NCBI RefSeq assembly: GCF_030936135.1
Contig: NC_082595.1
Location: forward strand, 11,694,430 to 11,758,429
Source: Gavia stellata
Lineage: Eukaryota > Chordata > Aves > Gaviiformes > Gaviidae
Direction: 5' to 3'
Length of the DNA stretch: 64,000 nucleotides
Shown in pieces: positions 1-14,953 of this stretch. A program made the translations under genes and the position numbers. The notes under the pieces were generated by a model that ran no database searches, had not been told where the DNA came from, and saw nothing but the letters and a program-made list of their open reading frames with translations. Position 1 is the stretch's first letter. The number at the start of each line of letters is the position of its first letter.

Positions 1-3000
1 CCACTAGGAGAAGGTCCCAGAAAGCATCTAAATCAAGTATGCAGCAATTAAGACGTGTTTGACTAGTCTGCTTATCGCATGATTGCACTCCCTAGAGCGG
101 AGTCTTGATACAGGCTTAAGTCAAGATAGTGAGCGTCACAACCATTTCGCAGCTTGCTGTCAGATCTTTGAGACAATTTTAAAGACGGAAGAAAAAAAAG
201 AAGTGGGTAGGGTTTTTTTAAACTTCAGATATTTTACAGTGGGGCAAGGCTTTAACAGAAATGTTATTTTGGGTAACTGACTGACTCACTATTCCCTGAG
301 ATTAAATGGTATCAACCCATTCCTAAAGAGCTAGGCAATCTAAAAGCAGTTCCCTGCAAAAAAGCTGGGTTCATACTATCCAAGGAAATTCCTAACCCTG
401 TTTTCAGACTAACGTACAGCCAGCCCTGTTGCTTCTCTCTCAGTTCCCACACTGAAACAGGGGGAACTTTACTTTCCCCCTTACTTCGTTTACCCAACCA
501 CTAAGCTTTCTGTGCTCCAGACTCCCCTCAGGGGTGCTCAGGCTGGGGTGGCCACAGGATAGCGGAGGCTGTCTGCAGGGCTCAGGCCAGCTTCTGAGAG
601 GCTGGGAGGGAGGGATGGCTGTATTTTGCTTTTTTGGAGTCAAGCGCTGGGAGTAGGACAGGTAATTCCTTAGTTAACCATTTCTCCCAGCAATTCTAGA
701 AACAATCTGTCTAAATCAGATTTTTTTTTAATTAACACCCCACCCCACCCCCCCCGCAAAAAAAACCCAACCACAACCAAGAGTCCAGTTATCTAAGATT
801 AATGCCCAGCCAGTGTCCCCACAGTTTTTAAGAACTAGGTTGGCTTTTCCAGCCAAGGAGGAAGTGAGGCCAGGCTCTGAGAGCCGTTGGGCTGATGCCG
901 ATCTTGCAGAAACTCCGTGGATCTCAGTAAAATTATTCTGCATTTATTTATAGCTCCGTCAATAAATGCAAAATCTGGTAAAAGTACTTTTCAGATACTG
1001 AAACTGTACTAGCCTTAAAAATGTAGTTCTAGCCGATTTCTTACTTTTGAATTGCTCAGATAAAGGAGGGACCTGTCTTAATTCCTGTCTTTCTAAATTT
1101 GCTTCCCCAGGCATCTCAGTTAATTCAGTGCATCTACTACAATTAAAGCTTACTTCTGTTGTTCTACACTGTGCTTTGTATTTTACAACATCTGCAGTTG
1201 TATATATATACATGAAATGCATATTAGAATTTGTTTGGTTTTTAAACAAGTGGCACACAATAAATATAAGTAATATAAATATCTGACCTTACATTACCAA
1301 ATCATCAATACTTCAAAGCATACATTCAGTTAGCATTCTTCTTTAAAACACACACACACATCCCAAAGAAAAACCACACAAGAAAACACAAAGTCTTCTC
1401 CCTAGAGTAGTATTTACTTGCTGAGAAAAGTTAATATTTTCCTTAACTGGAACATTTTTATAGCTGGGAAAACAATACATAAAGAATTAGGTAAATTCAC
1501 ATGCTTGTACATCTGTTAGTTAAAATATTTCTTCAAGGAATTTTAATCAACAGTCACATAAGTAGTGCTGTCCACAAAAACTACCAACAAAAATATTTGT
1601 ATAAACAGCAGAGAAAAGACATGGTAATGTTTATTACACAGGTGGATCATCTCACCAATCAGACTCGGAGCTTTTATGGCATTATAATTAACAGTATAAA
1701 TTTTTAACTATTACAGCCTTGGTTAGTCTTTGTACCCGGCAGAGTTTGCATCTACTACTTCCAATGCACTTAGTCTTGATTTTGAAATCAAGGTACACCA
1801 ATTAAATTATTAAAATCCTCAACATGCATTACCACCCTCCCTTTCTTCAAATAAAACAAACAAAAAAAAACCAAAAACAACCAAACAAAACAAAAAAAAA
1901 AAACCAACCCATCTCCAAAACCTCTTCCCAGAAGTATGCTTTCTAGGTTTTCATATACAAAAGAGGCTGGAACTTGCCCCAGCTGATCTGCACAACTTTG
2001 ATGACTGCATTTTCAAAATAAAAGCCAGGAAATTAGTCATGGTAGAGTAGCATCTCTAGGGGACAGTTTGGGTGGCCACCAGCAAGATGCGTGTGGAAGG
2101 ATGTGTGAGAGAAGAAGATTGGTATCTACCACTTCCTCCCTTCTGCCAAAAAAAGAGGCAAGAGTCCTTCCTCACTTACTGTGGGCTCGACCCCAGGCAC
2201 AGGAGAGGGCCAATGGTGGCATGCCCAGAGAAGGGGCAAGACCAACAGATTTGGTGGGGAAATCCCCTGAAGCCAAAAATCACACCATTTCACTGATTTG
2301 GTTAAACGGTGACTTCTTGAAGTGTGTCAGAGAGCGGGTGTTACAAAAGTAAGACCACAGACCTGTAAGGGCTCAGACCTCCAGAAGGACAGTCCTTTCC
2401 AGTCACCAGTGGCTACATGATACCTGTTTAGCTCAGGAAGGTCAGTAGAACATCCACACCCATCAGAAACACAGAACATCGTAAAACACACCACCTCCCT
2501 ATGGCAAACCCACAAAAAAAAGGCTCCTTTTTTCCTCCCGTATGAATAAAGGAGGGCATCACCATGTCCCGAATCACTGTAATAGGAAAAACTCACTAGG
2601 TGGACTATGCAATTTCTTTAGGAGCTGGTCTATGCCCCAACCCCAGCACAAAGACTATGGAGTGAAGTGTTATGTGTCCGACTGGACTCACCCTGTGGGC
2701 AGCCGGCAAAAGGCAAAGCTGCTCCCAAAGAAATTTTAGAAGCTAAAGCAGTCGGCAGCTACTCCTTAGACAAACCTGAGCAGCTTCATTTTGGGTATGA
2801 TCGAGCGAAATCAGCTGTTCAGCTCTAACCCCACAGATTTCTCCCGTTACACAGAGTATGCGGTGGCTGTTAGCAGTGCCGCCTTGGCACACCTTGCAAG
2901 TCAGCTGTCCTCAAGGACAGCACCAGAACTGGTCAATGCTCAACAACAAAAAATAAATTTACCACTACCTGTAAAAGGCCAATGTTGCAGGAAAGGAGGC

Positions 3001-3785
3001 AAGCGTCAAGTTTTCCCCCAGAAGCCATTTTGCTTGTCCAAGCACCCTGCCCAGAGCCATCCAGCTTTCCAACATGACCACACCTTGCAGATGGGGGGGG
3101 GTTTGGGCCTCAGAGACTCTCTGCAACCAGTGGGCCCCACATCCTCCACCACGCGTCACACCAGTGGGAGCAGAGACGCGACCAAGGCGGGCACAGAAGG
3201 AAAAGGAGTGATAGCAAGCCAGGATCCAGCCCTGCCTGCTGAAAGATGAGGAGCTGAACAAAGGAGCAGCTTTTACCAAGAGAGGACCCGCTCCCAGCAC
3301 ACCCTCAGAGCAGCAGCAGACCACAGGATGCCCTACGCAGGGCCCGGCAGTCCTACTCTAGTGGAAATGTTTAACAAAAACCTGCTTTTCCCCACACTTC
3401 CACATCACTCACATAGGATTACAACGGAACAAAAAGACCCCCTGAGAAATCAAGGGAAAGCCATGCAGAAAGGCCTCCTGCTAGACCGAGAGCACACCCA
3501 CCGCCGAGAGCAGGGGGAGAGATGGGCACTAGCGGACTGACTCACAGCGCGTTGAAAACGTGGTGGACGGCCGCCCTGCCAACGGGGACGTGGCCAGGAG
3601 TAACTCCCGCAGTGCTCTGAGGGCTCTGGGATGGCTAGAGGAGGAGACCCCAATTCCTCTCCAAGGGCATCACCCTTCCTAAATGATCTCGGGCGACCTC
3701 CGCACCACTGACCTAGCGAATACCTTCCAAACGCCTCAGCCTAATGCTTTGGCCTGTGTCACTTTCTCTCGTTTGCCTCTTCTCA

Positions 3786-3854
3786 CACCTCCCGGCTTCC
3801 CTCCCTACCACCTCCCGGCTTCCCTCCCTACCACCTCCCGGCTTCCCTCCCTAC
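3786..3854. repeat. 23-bp minisatellite, three copies
   Basis: Three adjacent copies of a 23-bp pyrimidine-rich unit (CACCTCCCGGCTTCCCTCCC plus TAC) start at 3786, 3809 and 3832 and are identical as read. Confidence 0.95.
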
Positions 3855-5894
3855 CTTGTGGCTTTTTGCATTGTCTGGGCACAGCAGCACTGCACAGCAC
3901 CAAGAGGTGAGGGAGCCAACGTCCTCCTTCCTAAGCCACAGCAAGCCCCGGAGGAGGAAGAGGAGAAGGAAAAAGGAGGGGCCACAGGCAGAGGAGCCGA
4001 GCAGGGAAGCCAGCCTCAGCTGCCAGCAATCACAATTTGGCCAAACCTAATTAAACCACCTGCAACCTCCAGTTTCTGGCCGGCTGGTGAGTCCAAACTG
4101 TAAGGGCTTCACGAGAAACTCCATTTTCCTGAATGACGCTCTTCGCCTTTATCCTCATTAACATCACTTGCTTGTTTTTTCCAAAAGCAGGGAAGCTAAC
4201 TATCATTTCTGCCCAGAGCTGTGTAACACAACTAAAGTCGTTTTCACCCTGAGAAGCACCTTACAGGAGAGCTTTTAGTTGCCTTTGCTTAGAAAAATGG
4301 ACAGAAAAATATGGGGCTTTTTCCAAGCTTTAGTGGTCTCCCTTTACCATCTCCACTTTCCAAGCATGAATTTTCCACAGATTTTTAACCACAGTTATTA
4401 CACAGGCTAGATCCCTTTCTCTGAAACTTCAGATGTTAATTAACAGTGAAAGGGCCATGTTAATAGCTTTGCTTTTTTTTAAGCTTGCTGGGATCACTAC
4501 TTTACTCCAACTTCACAGAGCCAGGAAAGAGGAAATTGCACGCAAGCAACAACGGAAGAAGTAAGCTTGAACTAGACTGTGAATCAGTAAGAAAAGGAAA
4601 AATTGATGGATGAGTAATTCGGGAATGATGGATTGGGTTATTGAGTTGTATGCATGGATATGACTGTGTGACAGGGCGCATATTTATACCACACACAAAT
4701 GTTTGGTGAGTTGGAGTTTCCCTTTTGCTTTCTGTCATGTTCATTTATGTAGCCTGCTCCCACGGCTTCTACCAAGAGCAATGCTCTCCAACAGTCTGTG
4801 CTCTCTCCTGGAGGTGGAAAAGCCTGCTTTTGGCCCAAGTAGGAGTTCATCACATTTTTCTGCGCATTTTTGGAAGTAAATAAAGGGCATTTCCACTAGA
4901 AACAATTCTCGTCATCCCAGGATAAAAGACGATACAACACAAAAACATACAATGCCATTTGTATTTAAAACTCAACAGTTTCAAGATGAATCTTCTTCAG
5001 CTACTAAAATAAGTCAGAAGGATGCTGGGGGGAGGTGAAGCTTACGCTTCAGATACACTGCTTCTGATATTTGAGAGGTTTAATACAGATACTGTATCAT
5101 AAACTGTTCAGCATCACATTTATGAGCAGAGGGACACATTTACTTCTTTGGATAGGAAACATGGAGTAGATGACCGTCACATCACTGGTGAGAACTGCTA
5201 TGTCATAAAATAACCCACAGCCACCTGAATTTCTAAGTTCCTCTAACAAAGTATCGTGTGCCAAGTCAGGCAATTCTGATGAATTACATTAGAAGCCTAC
5301 AGACTTCTCAGAAATAACTACTTTGCTCAGAGCTGCATCTGCACAAAGACATACATACACTCATGCTTCTGAAGGAAAGTAAGTTCTGACTTCTTACATC
5401 CACGTATTTTCACTCGGGCATAAACCTGTAAGATTATTAACTATAATAAAGCTCTAAAATGGTGTTTGAGGGCAGCATCAGACACTCCAAAAACATATAT
5501 AAGCTGAATTCTAGTGCACTATTTAAAGGCAAGTTTCAACTAGAAAGCTTTACTGTGATTTGTGGTACTTTAAAAGCACTCTTGTAACAATTTTAATAGT
5601 TTAAAATATTGGAGCTTAGTCCCAAAGAGATGTAGCTAGTGCTAAACTGCCATTTTAATGGGATTTTTGCACCCTCTCTCCATGCTCTACTTTATAAATA
5701 AACCTCTAGACTTTTTATTGATTTTTTTAACATGATAGATTGAGCCTCTCTGGCAGAGAGGGCCAAAGAACAGCACATGAAAAATTACAGGTTCACAGTT
5801 TGTGAAAAGGACAACAATAACAAAACCCCCAAAGGAAAACAGTTGAAATATAATGCATATATGCCTGTGTTCATTACTTTTCAGATGGGCACTC

Positions 5895-5920
5895 TGTGTG
5901 TGTGTGTGTGTGTATATATA
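5895..5920. repeat. (TG)9(TA)4 microsatellite
   Basis: Nine TG units are followed directly by four TA units. Confidence 0.95.
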
Positions 5921-8900
5921 CATCCGTATCTATCTCAAGACCTCTTTATTATATTTACTGTCAGAAACAATTAAAAGAATACCATATACGGTTATATCAC
6001 CTACTGTACATCTTTTTCAGTTCCAAAGCATAAACTTGACTTCACTGTCTGACTTGAGTAGTGCTTGCTCTGAAGTGGTATGGGACGTGCCACCAAAATT
6101 GTCTCAGAAAGTTTTGCAGTAATTCAAGGTGGTGAAGAAGGAAAATCGTTCAAGAAAGTTTTTATGGTAAATCTAGGTACAGCTAGCATAAGTTAATACA
6201 GTTAGCCGGTCTTACAGGGTCCTGCACCAGACAGCTCATCAGGATGCTGTCCCCCTAACCCAAATTCTGTAACTAGCTCTGCCTGTGTGAACATCACCAA
6301 GTGCATTTGTCGTCAAGCTGCGAGATCACTACTCCCCTGCAACTCAGCTCAGAAACATACTACAGCAGCAGAATAAAAACTTACTACCCATGTGCATGGG
6401 TGCAAGTGTAATAGAGTCATAACCCACTCACACAAAAAAGCCACTGTTAGTTTTCTGACACAGAGGGGGACCTACTTTGGTCGCGTGATCCAGTTTTCAG
6501 TTACCAACATTTTGCTCAGGATAAGTAAAAAGGATGATACCAAAAGTTATTTTTTTTTTTTTTACACAGGGAAGAACATGAAGGACAAGCAAAAAAAAAG
6601 GGAACACAACAAAATGCTGGCAGCAAAACCTGAACTTAATAGTACAATCATAGATACTTAGCAGTATTTTGTCTTTATCCCATTTGGTTTGTCTCTCCTT
6701 ACTGCAATGTATTATTTTTTTTTAAATCTGGATCTCTTCACTATATATATGTGACGAGATTAAACAGATTCCTTGAACACATGACTGTGCAATATCATTT
6801 GAATTCTTTGCAAGATCTTGCAAACTCCTGTATGCTTAATTTTAGAAACAAGGACAACAAAAAAAATTCAAAAATCCAACAACAGCGTCTGCCATTTCCA
6901 TGTGTGCTCTATATTTCACTAGTTCTTTATCAGAAATGAAAAAAAAAACCAAAAACCAACAAACCACCAACCCCCCCCCCAAAAGAACGTTAGGGGCATT
7001 ATGACTTTCCTGACACTTTGAAATATAAAATACTTCTGAATTGTTGGTCTCCTAGAAATCTGTTGCACCCAGCTTTAATTTCCCCAACTGATGCACAGAA
7101 GGAATGGCAATTCAGAGAGCTGTTTATGGGGATGTGAAGATGATGTGACAGCAGTATCAGGGATGCTGGGGGATTCTGGCCATGTAATGCCCTAAAATGA
7201 TTTTCAGTGGACACAGTTGCGTCGTTCCAAGTCCAGAGGAACTACAAGTCTTCCTGCATCTTCCTCTCAGTGGTTGTTCTTCAGACGATGGAAGGAGACA
7301 CATGAACAAAAACTACTATTGCAGTAGTAAACAATGGTGACCTAATACACATGCATGCAATGCAACAGCAACAAGTAATAGAACCAGAACCGCTCAGGAT
7401 GCTCGACAAACATACAGGGAAAGGTCAGGTCAAAGAGTGGGACACTACCAAACTAGAGATTTTATGTCACGTCTTCCACCAGCCCATAGCACGTAAGTCG
7501 CCAAGCAGAGCTGCAACACATGTCCAATACAGCTCCTATGGGTGGTGTGCACATCAGAAGGGACAGTGCTTTTTTCTCGATGCAGCCAAACCAGGTATAC
7601 AGACCCAAAACCAGACCTACTGACTCCTTCTCAAAGGTCACACCTCTGCAGCTGAACTGTGCAGTTGAAGGACCAGCACTGCTACCAACCATGCTGTTAC
7701 TCTGTGAGGAACACAACCTTCAGAGGCCAACGATTTCAACCTGGCCTTTTTGCTGGTGCTAAAGTCACACCATTCTTTAATCCCATTAAGCGTCTGATTT
7801 TTAAATACCGCTCCGCCTCAGCTCGCAGGCACCTGCTACTGACAATTATCAGAGAACATACGTAAGAAAGAAGAATAGCATATGGCTATACAAATAACTA
7901 CAGCGATGAAGTGCTCCTCGCAAGCTCCAAAAGGGACAAGTAATTTCACCAGGTTTCCAACGGGCCACCTCCACAGCGTGTATGAGCACTTACCGCTCAA
8001 ACACACGCACATGGGGTAACACCAGCACCTGCCCTCCCAGGGCATCCCTCAGCACATCCCCCTCCATCCCCTTCTCCTCGACTGCTACAGAAGAGTGGAG
8101 CCAGAAGAGACATCAAAAAAGCGCCCACCCCAAAGCGTGTGAATAGATATCCATAGCATTCACATGCCAGGAGACAGATCCGAAGCTGTTCCTGCAAGCC
8201 TTCCCGCTGAAGGTGCCCGGAGGCCTCCTTGTCTTCCTCCCAGGGCAGAGCGCGGCCGACAAGAGGCAGGCGGAGAAGGGAAATCTCTCCACGTCCATTG
8301 CAGCAACAAATGGGTTTGTTTTGCTGTATTTTCTTTTAAAGTAAATGGGATCAGTTACTTCCCCACTGCCTCAGACCTCCCAAAATAGTAAAGATAAATA
8401 AATTCTGCATATAGGCCATTATGGCTGAAAATTTAGCAAGAGGAGAGTCAGGATGATCGTTACCCTTTTGCTTTGTCTCTGCATGTATTTGGTACTACCA
8501 CCATCACAATACTAAGTCTGCTACATTCAAATGCATATATTGCATATCACATTTCCCCCTTTTCTCTTCTTAATGTATTTATTTTTCCTCTGGGAAGTGA
8601 CTTACTTTAAAAATTGCTTTATGATTAAAAAAGGCAGAAATCAACTTTTCAAAATGTCAACTTTAATTTGATTTCTGTTTCCCTCCTCCCAGCTCCTCAG
8701 GCTCTCACAGGAAACCCCCAGGCCTCCATTTCACACTTGGCCGCAGCTGCAGCCCTAGCATCAACCCCAGAAGGGCAGCCCCAAAACCTTGGTGTTTCTG
8801 GTAGAGATAAGGCACTCTCTAAGCCCTTGCCATGGAGCTTCACTTTGCTTATGGGACATGCAGGCAGAACCTAAGAGCTTTAGTTCGCAAACCTACTCAC

Positions 8901-11050
8901 TCTCACAAGGGTGGGCGGTTTTAACCTGCACGGCTAAGGGGACATACCCGTGCAACGAAGCGACTCCAGACCTGATCAGCAGGTCACCAGATCTGCCAAA
9001 AGGCAACGCGCCATCCCTCGCTTGCTTACGCTGCATCAGTGATCCCGGGAACAACACGGCATTAGGGGGTCAACCGATCCAGTCACAGGCACAGCAGTGA
9101 AGTAAGTTATGTTCCCACGATTTCAAAAGACTTTAGACCAGGTCTTTATTTCTCATCATCATACAAAATTCAGAGCATCTATGATGGAGTTATTAATGTG
9201 GCACAGTCAGTAAAGGAAGACTCACAGCACAGAGCTAATATTCAGTTAATAATCCAAGGGGGAGGAGAAAAACCTGTGAATTTAGCATGGCTGACATAAG
9301 CTGTGATGTCATTTCCACATAAAGGCTAGTGAAAAAAAAAAAAACCAACAAACTTTTTTCCAGATCCAAGCTACAGATACATAAATTGCTTGGCCTCCAT
9401 TTCAAATAAACAGTGTGAGATAACCTAAAAACTTAATAACGCTTTCAGCCTTCATTCCTGCTCTTCAGAGGACTCGAAGCCTACGACAGGATCAGATCAC
9501 TGGAGAGCAGAGAGCCAAACCACTTGTACAGGCACGCAGCCTCAGCACCGTCCCACCCAGCAGTGCCAGCAGAGTCTGGTTCTCACTCTTCAACGAGATG
9601 TTTGGGGTTTTTTTTATTTTGGAGGAAGTAATTTTAAACAAACTATCAAAAAAAAAATCTTGCTGTAACAACTCTGAAGGATTTTTGGTATGATTATGGC
9701 TGAAATTAACAATTCTCTAAGGACAGATTAAACAAGCCAAGCAAAACAGGTGAAGATCAGAGAGAGAGGGCATCTAAGAATTATAAAAGATGCCCAGCTA
9801 AATTAACAAAAAAATAAACTTCAGCCAAACAGAGAAGAAACCACTGAAAAAAAAGTCTGAATGTACAAAAAAAAAAAACCTTACTGAATTTGGGTAACTG
9901 AGAAAAGGCTGCAGTATAATTTTACCATTAAAAAAAAAAAATAAAGCTTTTTTAAGATAAAAAACCCCACTTTTTCCCCAAAAAAGTAACTCCTTAATAC
10001 AAACTTTGCTTTAAGTGCTATGCATACCTATTATGTCAGTAAATTATTTTAGAACTTGAGAACATTTATGAGAAAATTCAACCTGGAGGGTAATTTTCCT
10101 GAAGTTTCTGCTTGGCAAACGAAAATAGTGTTTTCAACAGATGAATATCCTTCCCTGTAATTGTTATTCTGTTACCATCATGTAAATTAGTGTTTTACAC
10201 AAATGCAGCTTGAAACCTACCTAATGAAAAAAAAAAACCCAAAAAATCAAACCAACCTGCACGGAACAGGGCAGAACAGCACCAACAACATGTAAGCACA
10301 GGTTTCTAAATAATTAAAAAAAAGTTGTTGCATAATTTATTCACTTTCCTACTAGTTTCACAGATTAAGATAGCAGCACCATGAGATAACTAAAAGATTT
10401 CTTTTGCCTTTAGCTCAGTAATTTACAAGTCTTCAGGTTTCATTGGGTTTTGTTGTTGTTGTTCAATGGGAAAATACTGTGGAAACAGTATTTACCTGCA
10501 TTCCCAGTCTACAAAGCTCGCTAACTGCAGCTTGATAGAGGCACATGCCCACCAAGCACCAAAAAGAAAGAGTTACAGTAAGTGGTGACTAATCTTCGCA
10601 GCGTATACTGTACGTGTATCACTGAGTCAGCTTGAAAGTTCGTTCATTCACTCGAACACTGCTTCTTCCATTCTCCTCTCTCTCTGATCTGCAGGCAGAT
10701 CTGAAATCTGCCTTCCCTTCATTCAAGGAGAGCTTCTTATTGCCTTAATAGGTAATAGGTGCAGGTACAAAAACTTACTGCTGTTGTACAGGATTGACCT
10801 AGAAAACACGGACTTGCCTACACAGCAGCATAAAAACAAATGAACAGACCCCCCAAAAAAATAATCATATTTTCTTTCAGCAAGAAACTTCTGTGTATGC
10901 AAGGAAGAAGCCCTGCAGGAAGGGACTCTCTAGGGAGCATAAGCTGACCCTGCTACTCGAAAAACTTCCCAGGTCCAACATTTGGCAATCTGACCATACA
11001 AAGCCTGTGAGAAAAGCCCAGTTCAAGTGATCTGGCTTACTCGTAACAAA

Positions 11051-11067
11051 AGCAGCAGCAGCAGCAG
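11051..11067. repeat. AGC trinucleotide repeat
   Basis: About 5.7 uninterrupted AGC units, not within any supported coding exon. Confidence 0.9.
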
Positions 11068-14000
11068 AACAACACAGGCACATACTATAGATAGCTGGAA
11101 TGGCCACATATGACTTTGCATTTGCTGAAGCCTAAAATAAGATGCCCCGCTCTTTTGTTCTCTTTTTTTGTTTCCTGCAATTTACATAATTAGCAGTATG
11201 GATTTTCCAGAAATAACCCGAAAGTAAAAGTTCTACCTGGAAAAAAAAAAAAAAAAGCTGTTTATGCTAAGGATAGCATGGGGCTTAAATGTAAGGATTT
11301 TCTTTACATAATTGAAGCCTATCATCCACTTCATAATTACGATTCTTCAACTAGATGAATACAATTATTACAGAGTAAAATAATTACAGCAAAGAGCTGC
11401 CTTCACATACAGACCTAACCTTGCACCTTCTTCTAAACAGTCACACAGGTAGGTCAACTGACTACAATACATGTAGGCGTTGCTACAGATGACTAAAAAT
11501 TGAAAAATTTGGCCCAATACTGAGCACGCTTAATCCAACGGAAGCCTTTCTATCAACCAGCTTTACGTAGTAATCCATGTGCCATTGCCACAACGTCTGC
11601 GCTGCAACCTTATTAGTTTTGGACGATCGCCTACTGGCTGAGAGCTAGTCTTTAAAACCAGATGAGCCCATGTTATTTTAATGAACCTCTACTTTAACTA
11701 ACGATCACGTAGTTAGCCTAGGGATCGTATGCTGACAGACTTCCAGCATGAAAGTATGGCTCCTTTCATAAATTATCATAATTCTGTGGTATTAGTCTAT
11801 TGTTTATATATGTGCGTTCAACATCCAGATTAAAATTTCTTCTGAAAGTTGGAAATCATTGAAACAAAAGTCTGTTAGGGCCTTATTTTATCATCCCTGC
11901 TCATGTTAAGCAGTACCTTACTATGCAGGCAGCCACATTTGGCTTAACTGACATTCTTTTCATTAACAAAACAGCACCTAACCCAGTGTCTTTTTTCTGT
12001 GCACCTCCCTTTTCAGGTGTATTATTTCTTTAAATCTAAAGCTGTTTTTAACTTCAAAGACTAATTTTTTACTACAAGCAAAATGAAGGGTAAAATTCAT
12101 CCTCTGCAATGCATCTTTGGTTTTCAAGCGTATAAATGGCGAAGCCTTTTTTTGTTTTACCTGCAAGGCATATTCTCTTATTCATGCTTTTTCATTATAA
12201 TAGCAGCAACCTCAGAAAAGTATTAAAGTTCATTATGAACCAGCTCTTTCAAAATTTCATACTCCTAAAAAAACACTTCTTCTCACTTCAGAAAAATTTT
12301 GCTTCTCATTTTCTACTTTTATCAAACACATGCAGGCAGCAGCCATACTTTTTCATCATGATCCATGCAGCTCAGATATCAATTTACTGAACTCTTACAG
12401 CAAAAACAAGCTTATCTGATGAAAAAATACAGAGAATTACTGTTCATCACCACCACTGAGAAGCCTTTTCCAGTCTTGGAAACACTCAGCATCAATGGAA
12501 AAAAGAGGGAGAAGCTGCCTGCCCGCGCTTCTTCAAACATTTTGGCTTAGAGGAATTATTGCCACCTTAAATGGAGATACGTCCCTACCATACTCAGAAA
12601 TATGGGTTTAACATAGTTCTGAATATGAATCTCCCTTTTCCAGACATAAAATGTCTGCTAATTTAGAAACCTCCCTCCACTCCCCCTGCTCTGTACCTGA
12701 TGCTTTGCGATGCAGGCTTACTGAAACACATGGGGATGGTTCGCAGGGCATTCCTGCGGATGACGACTGAAAGGTAATTAGTGCTTCACTGCTTATGTTC
12801 AGAGACACCCTCTAACAAAGCAGAAACCTGGTTCCTACAATCTGTCTTACCTTGGCATGATCAGGAGGGTGAAAGTCCTTCCGGACAGAGGCAAGAATGC
12901 CATTTCTGACACTCAAATGCTTACAGAAAAGACTGCATCCTGCCCAGCTTGGCATGCTACTGCTCGCAGCAATTGTGTTGCCAAAGAAAGTTAGAACTTC
13001 AAACAGCTTTACTCAATCCTTTTATATAAAAGTATCCTGGTTCAGCATCTCACCACTAAAGCACGTCAATCTCCGAGATGGTTTTCTGCCCTATTTTTGC
13101 CAGGAACTCATTAGAATATCACTGCAAGTACTTGTTTATTATCATTGCTGTGATGCTGAATTCACGTTTTTACACTGATCAATAAAAACTAAATCAACAC
13201 ACTACACACCCAGCCCACACATGAAGAAAATTCATTTAACAAGAAGATCAAAGTTGTCTACCTTCTACTGCTGTAAAATCACAACGAGCCTGTTGGTTTT
13301 CGCCAGTTATCTTTGAAGAATGATTGGAAATGAACAAAAATAATTCTGGAAGCACATACTGAAATTGCAGATACAAAACAGAGATAGGAGGGCACATGCA
13401 AATAACCACGTGGGAGACCTTCTCTTGAATTCGAATTCCATGGCAGGCCAAAGAGACAGCTGGAGTATCAAAGCTCCTGCAAAGCCGCACCATTCAATGT
13501 AGCTTAACATTAACCATTTCTTTTACCAAAATACACAGGGGTTCCTTTGCAACACTGAATACAAGCTTTTGAAAAGTAACCAAAAAAACCCAAATAGCGA
13601 GCCAGCGAGTTAGCATCTGAACTGCTTCTGCCCGTTTCCCCCCAATATATTGGGGCCACAAGCAGCAACAAAACTGATGTGCTCAACGCTGAGCTACACG
13701 TGACATAAATTTGCGGTTCAGGTGACTACAGTCTCCTGCACTCAGCAGGCACAGCTTTGGTAATGGCCACAGAGCTCACGGTTATTTAAAGTCCCACTGT
13801 GACCTAGGAGCCATTGCACAGGTGATGCTTTCAGCCTCCAGAGAGAGAACATATAGCGCTCTCACTGCTGAAAGTAGTGTGTAGCCAGCTCCAAGAAGAC
13901 CCCCTCTCTGCAAGGTAAGCCCAGCTTTCATGCTCAGGACAACACAAAACATAAAAGAGGCAGGCCAAAATGAAGCAATTGGAAAGATATTTAAGGAACT

Positions 14001-14931
14001 CTAAGTCGATATCCTAAATATTTCAGAGCTTTGGCAGCCTACATTTTGGGGAAAAGAAAGCTTGGCTTCGCTATGGAGGGTCTTCTAAGTATTCATACTT
14101 GTGGCAGATGTGAACCATTTAAAGACTGGTCAGCATCCGTTTTTTATTTAATACACTGCTATTGTCGCTAACAATGCAAATCTTAGCATCATAAAAAGAG
14201 CAAATAACTAGGAGATTTGCTTATGAAATAACAGTGACACTATTTACTAGCCAGATTTATTTTTTTTTCCTGGTACAAACAGGATCTTCCACCAGACCAT
14301 CTTCTCCTCTGGCAGAAAGAGAGACAGCAGGGTAGCAGCAGAGACGAAGCACTGGCGGTACAAGTCCCGTAGGCAGCACTGCCAGCAGCAGTCCTACTCA
14401 AACACTCAGCAGCTATAGCCTCTTGCCAAAGAAGCCCCATTTACCTGCTCCTTCTTCATGCACTGCTACACTGTCCAAAGGAGTAAATAATCTTTGGTCT
14501 CTGATCAGAATCTGCATTAATACCATCTTATCTTACACCTCCAAACTTTCACAAATTTGTAATGCAGTATTTCCTAATCTGCAGGATTTAAAAATTGCAT
14601 TCAAAATTAAAGGACACGGGATCTCTTTGAGGAAAAAAATACTACTACATATGAATAACACACTTCGTAACATATTTCCTGCTCACTGATAAATTATATT
14701 CAATTCTGCGTGCACAGCAGAGAGCTATTTCAACTTATGCAAAGCTCTAACAGCATTCATTTCACTAGGACCCACTTAAGATCATACTCTTGCAAGAGCG
14801 CCCATATGCATTTGTGCCATAGGACAGCAGCATTTACCCCACTGACCAGTCCAAAACTACATGCCAGGATTGTAGTGTGTGTTCTGTTAGGAAAATGAAA
14901 GAAGTTACTATTTAGGTCAAGTGTAAGACTG

Positions 14932-14953
14932 AAAAAAAAAAAAAAAAAAAAAA
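14932..14953. repeat. Poly-A tract (22 A)
   Basis: An uninterrupted run of 22 adenines. No recognisable retroposed gene or SINE body precedes it. Confidence 0.9.

Noticed and set aside
2791..3324. 152-codon + and 119-codon - overlapping frames
   Set aside because: They overlap on opposite strands, have no domain and no splice or promoter context. They are likely chance within an intron.
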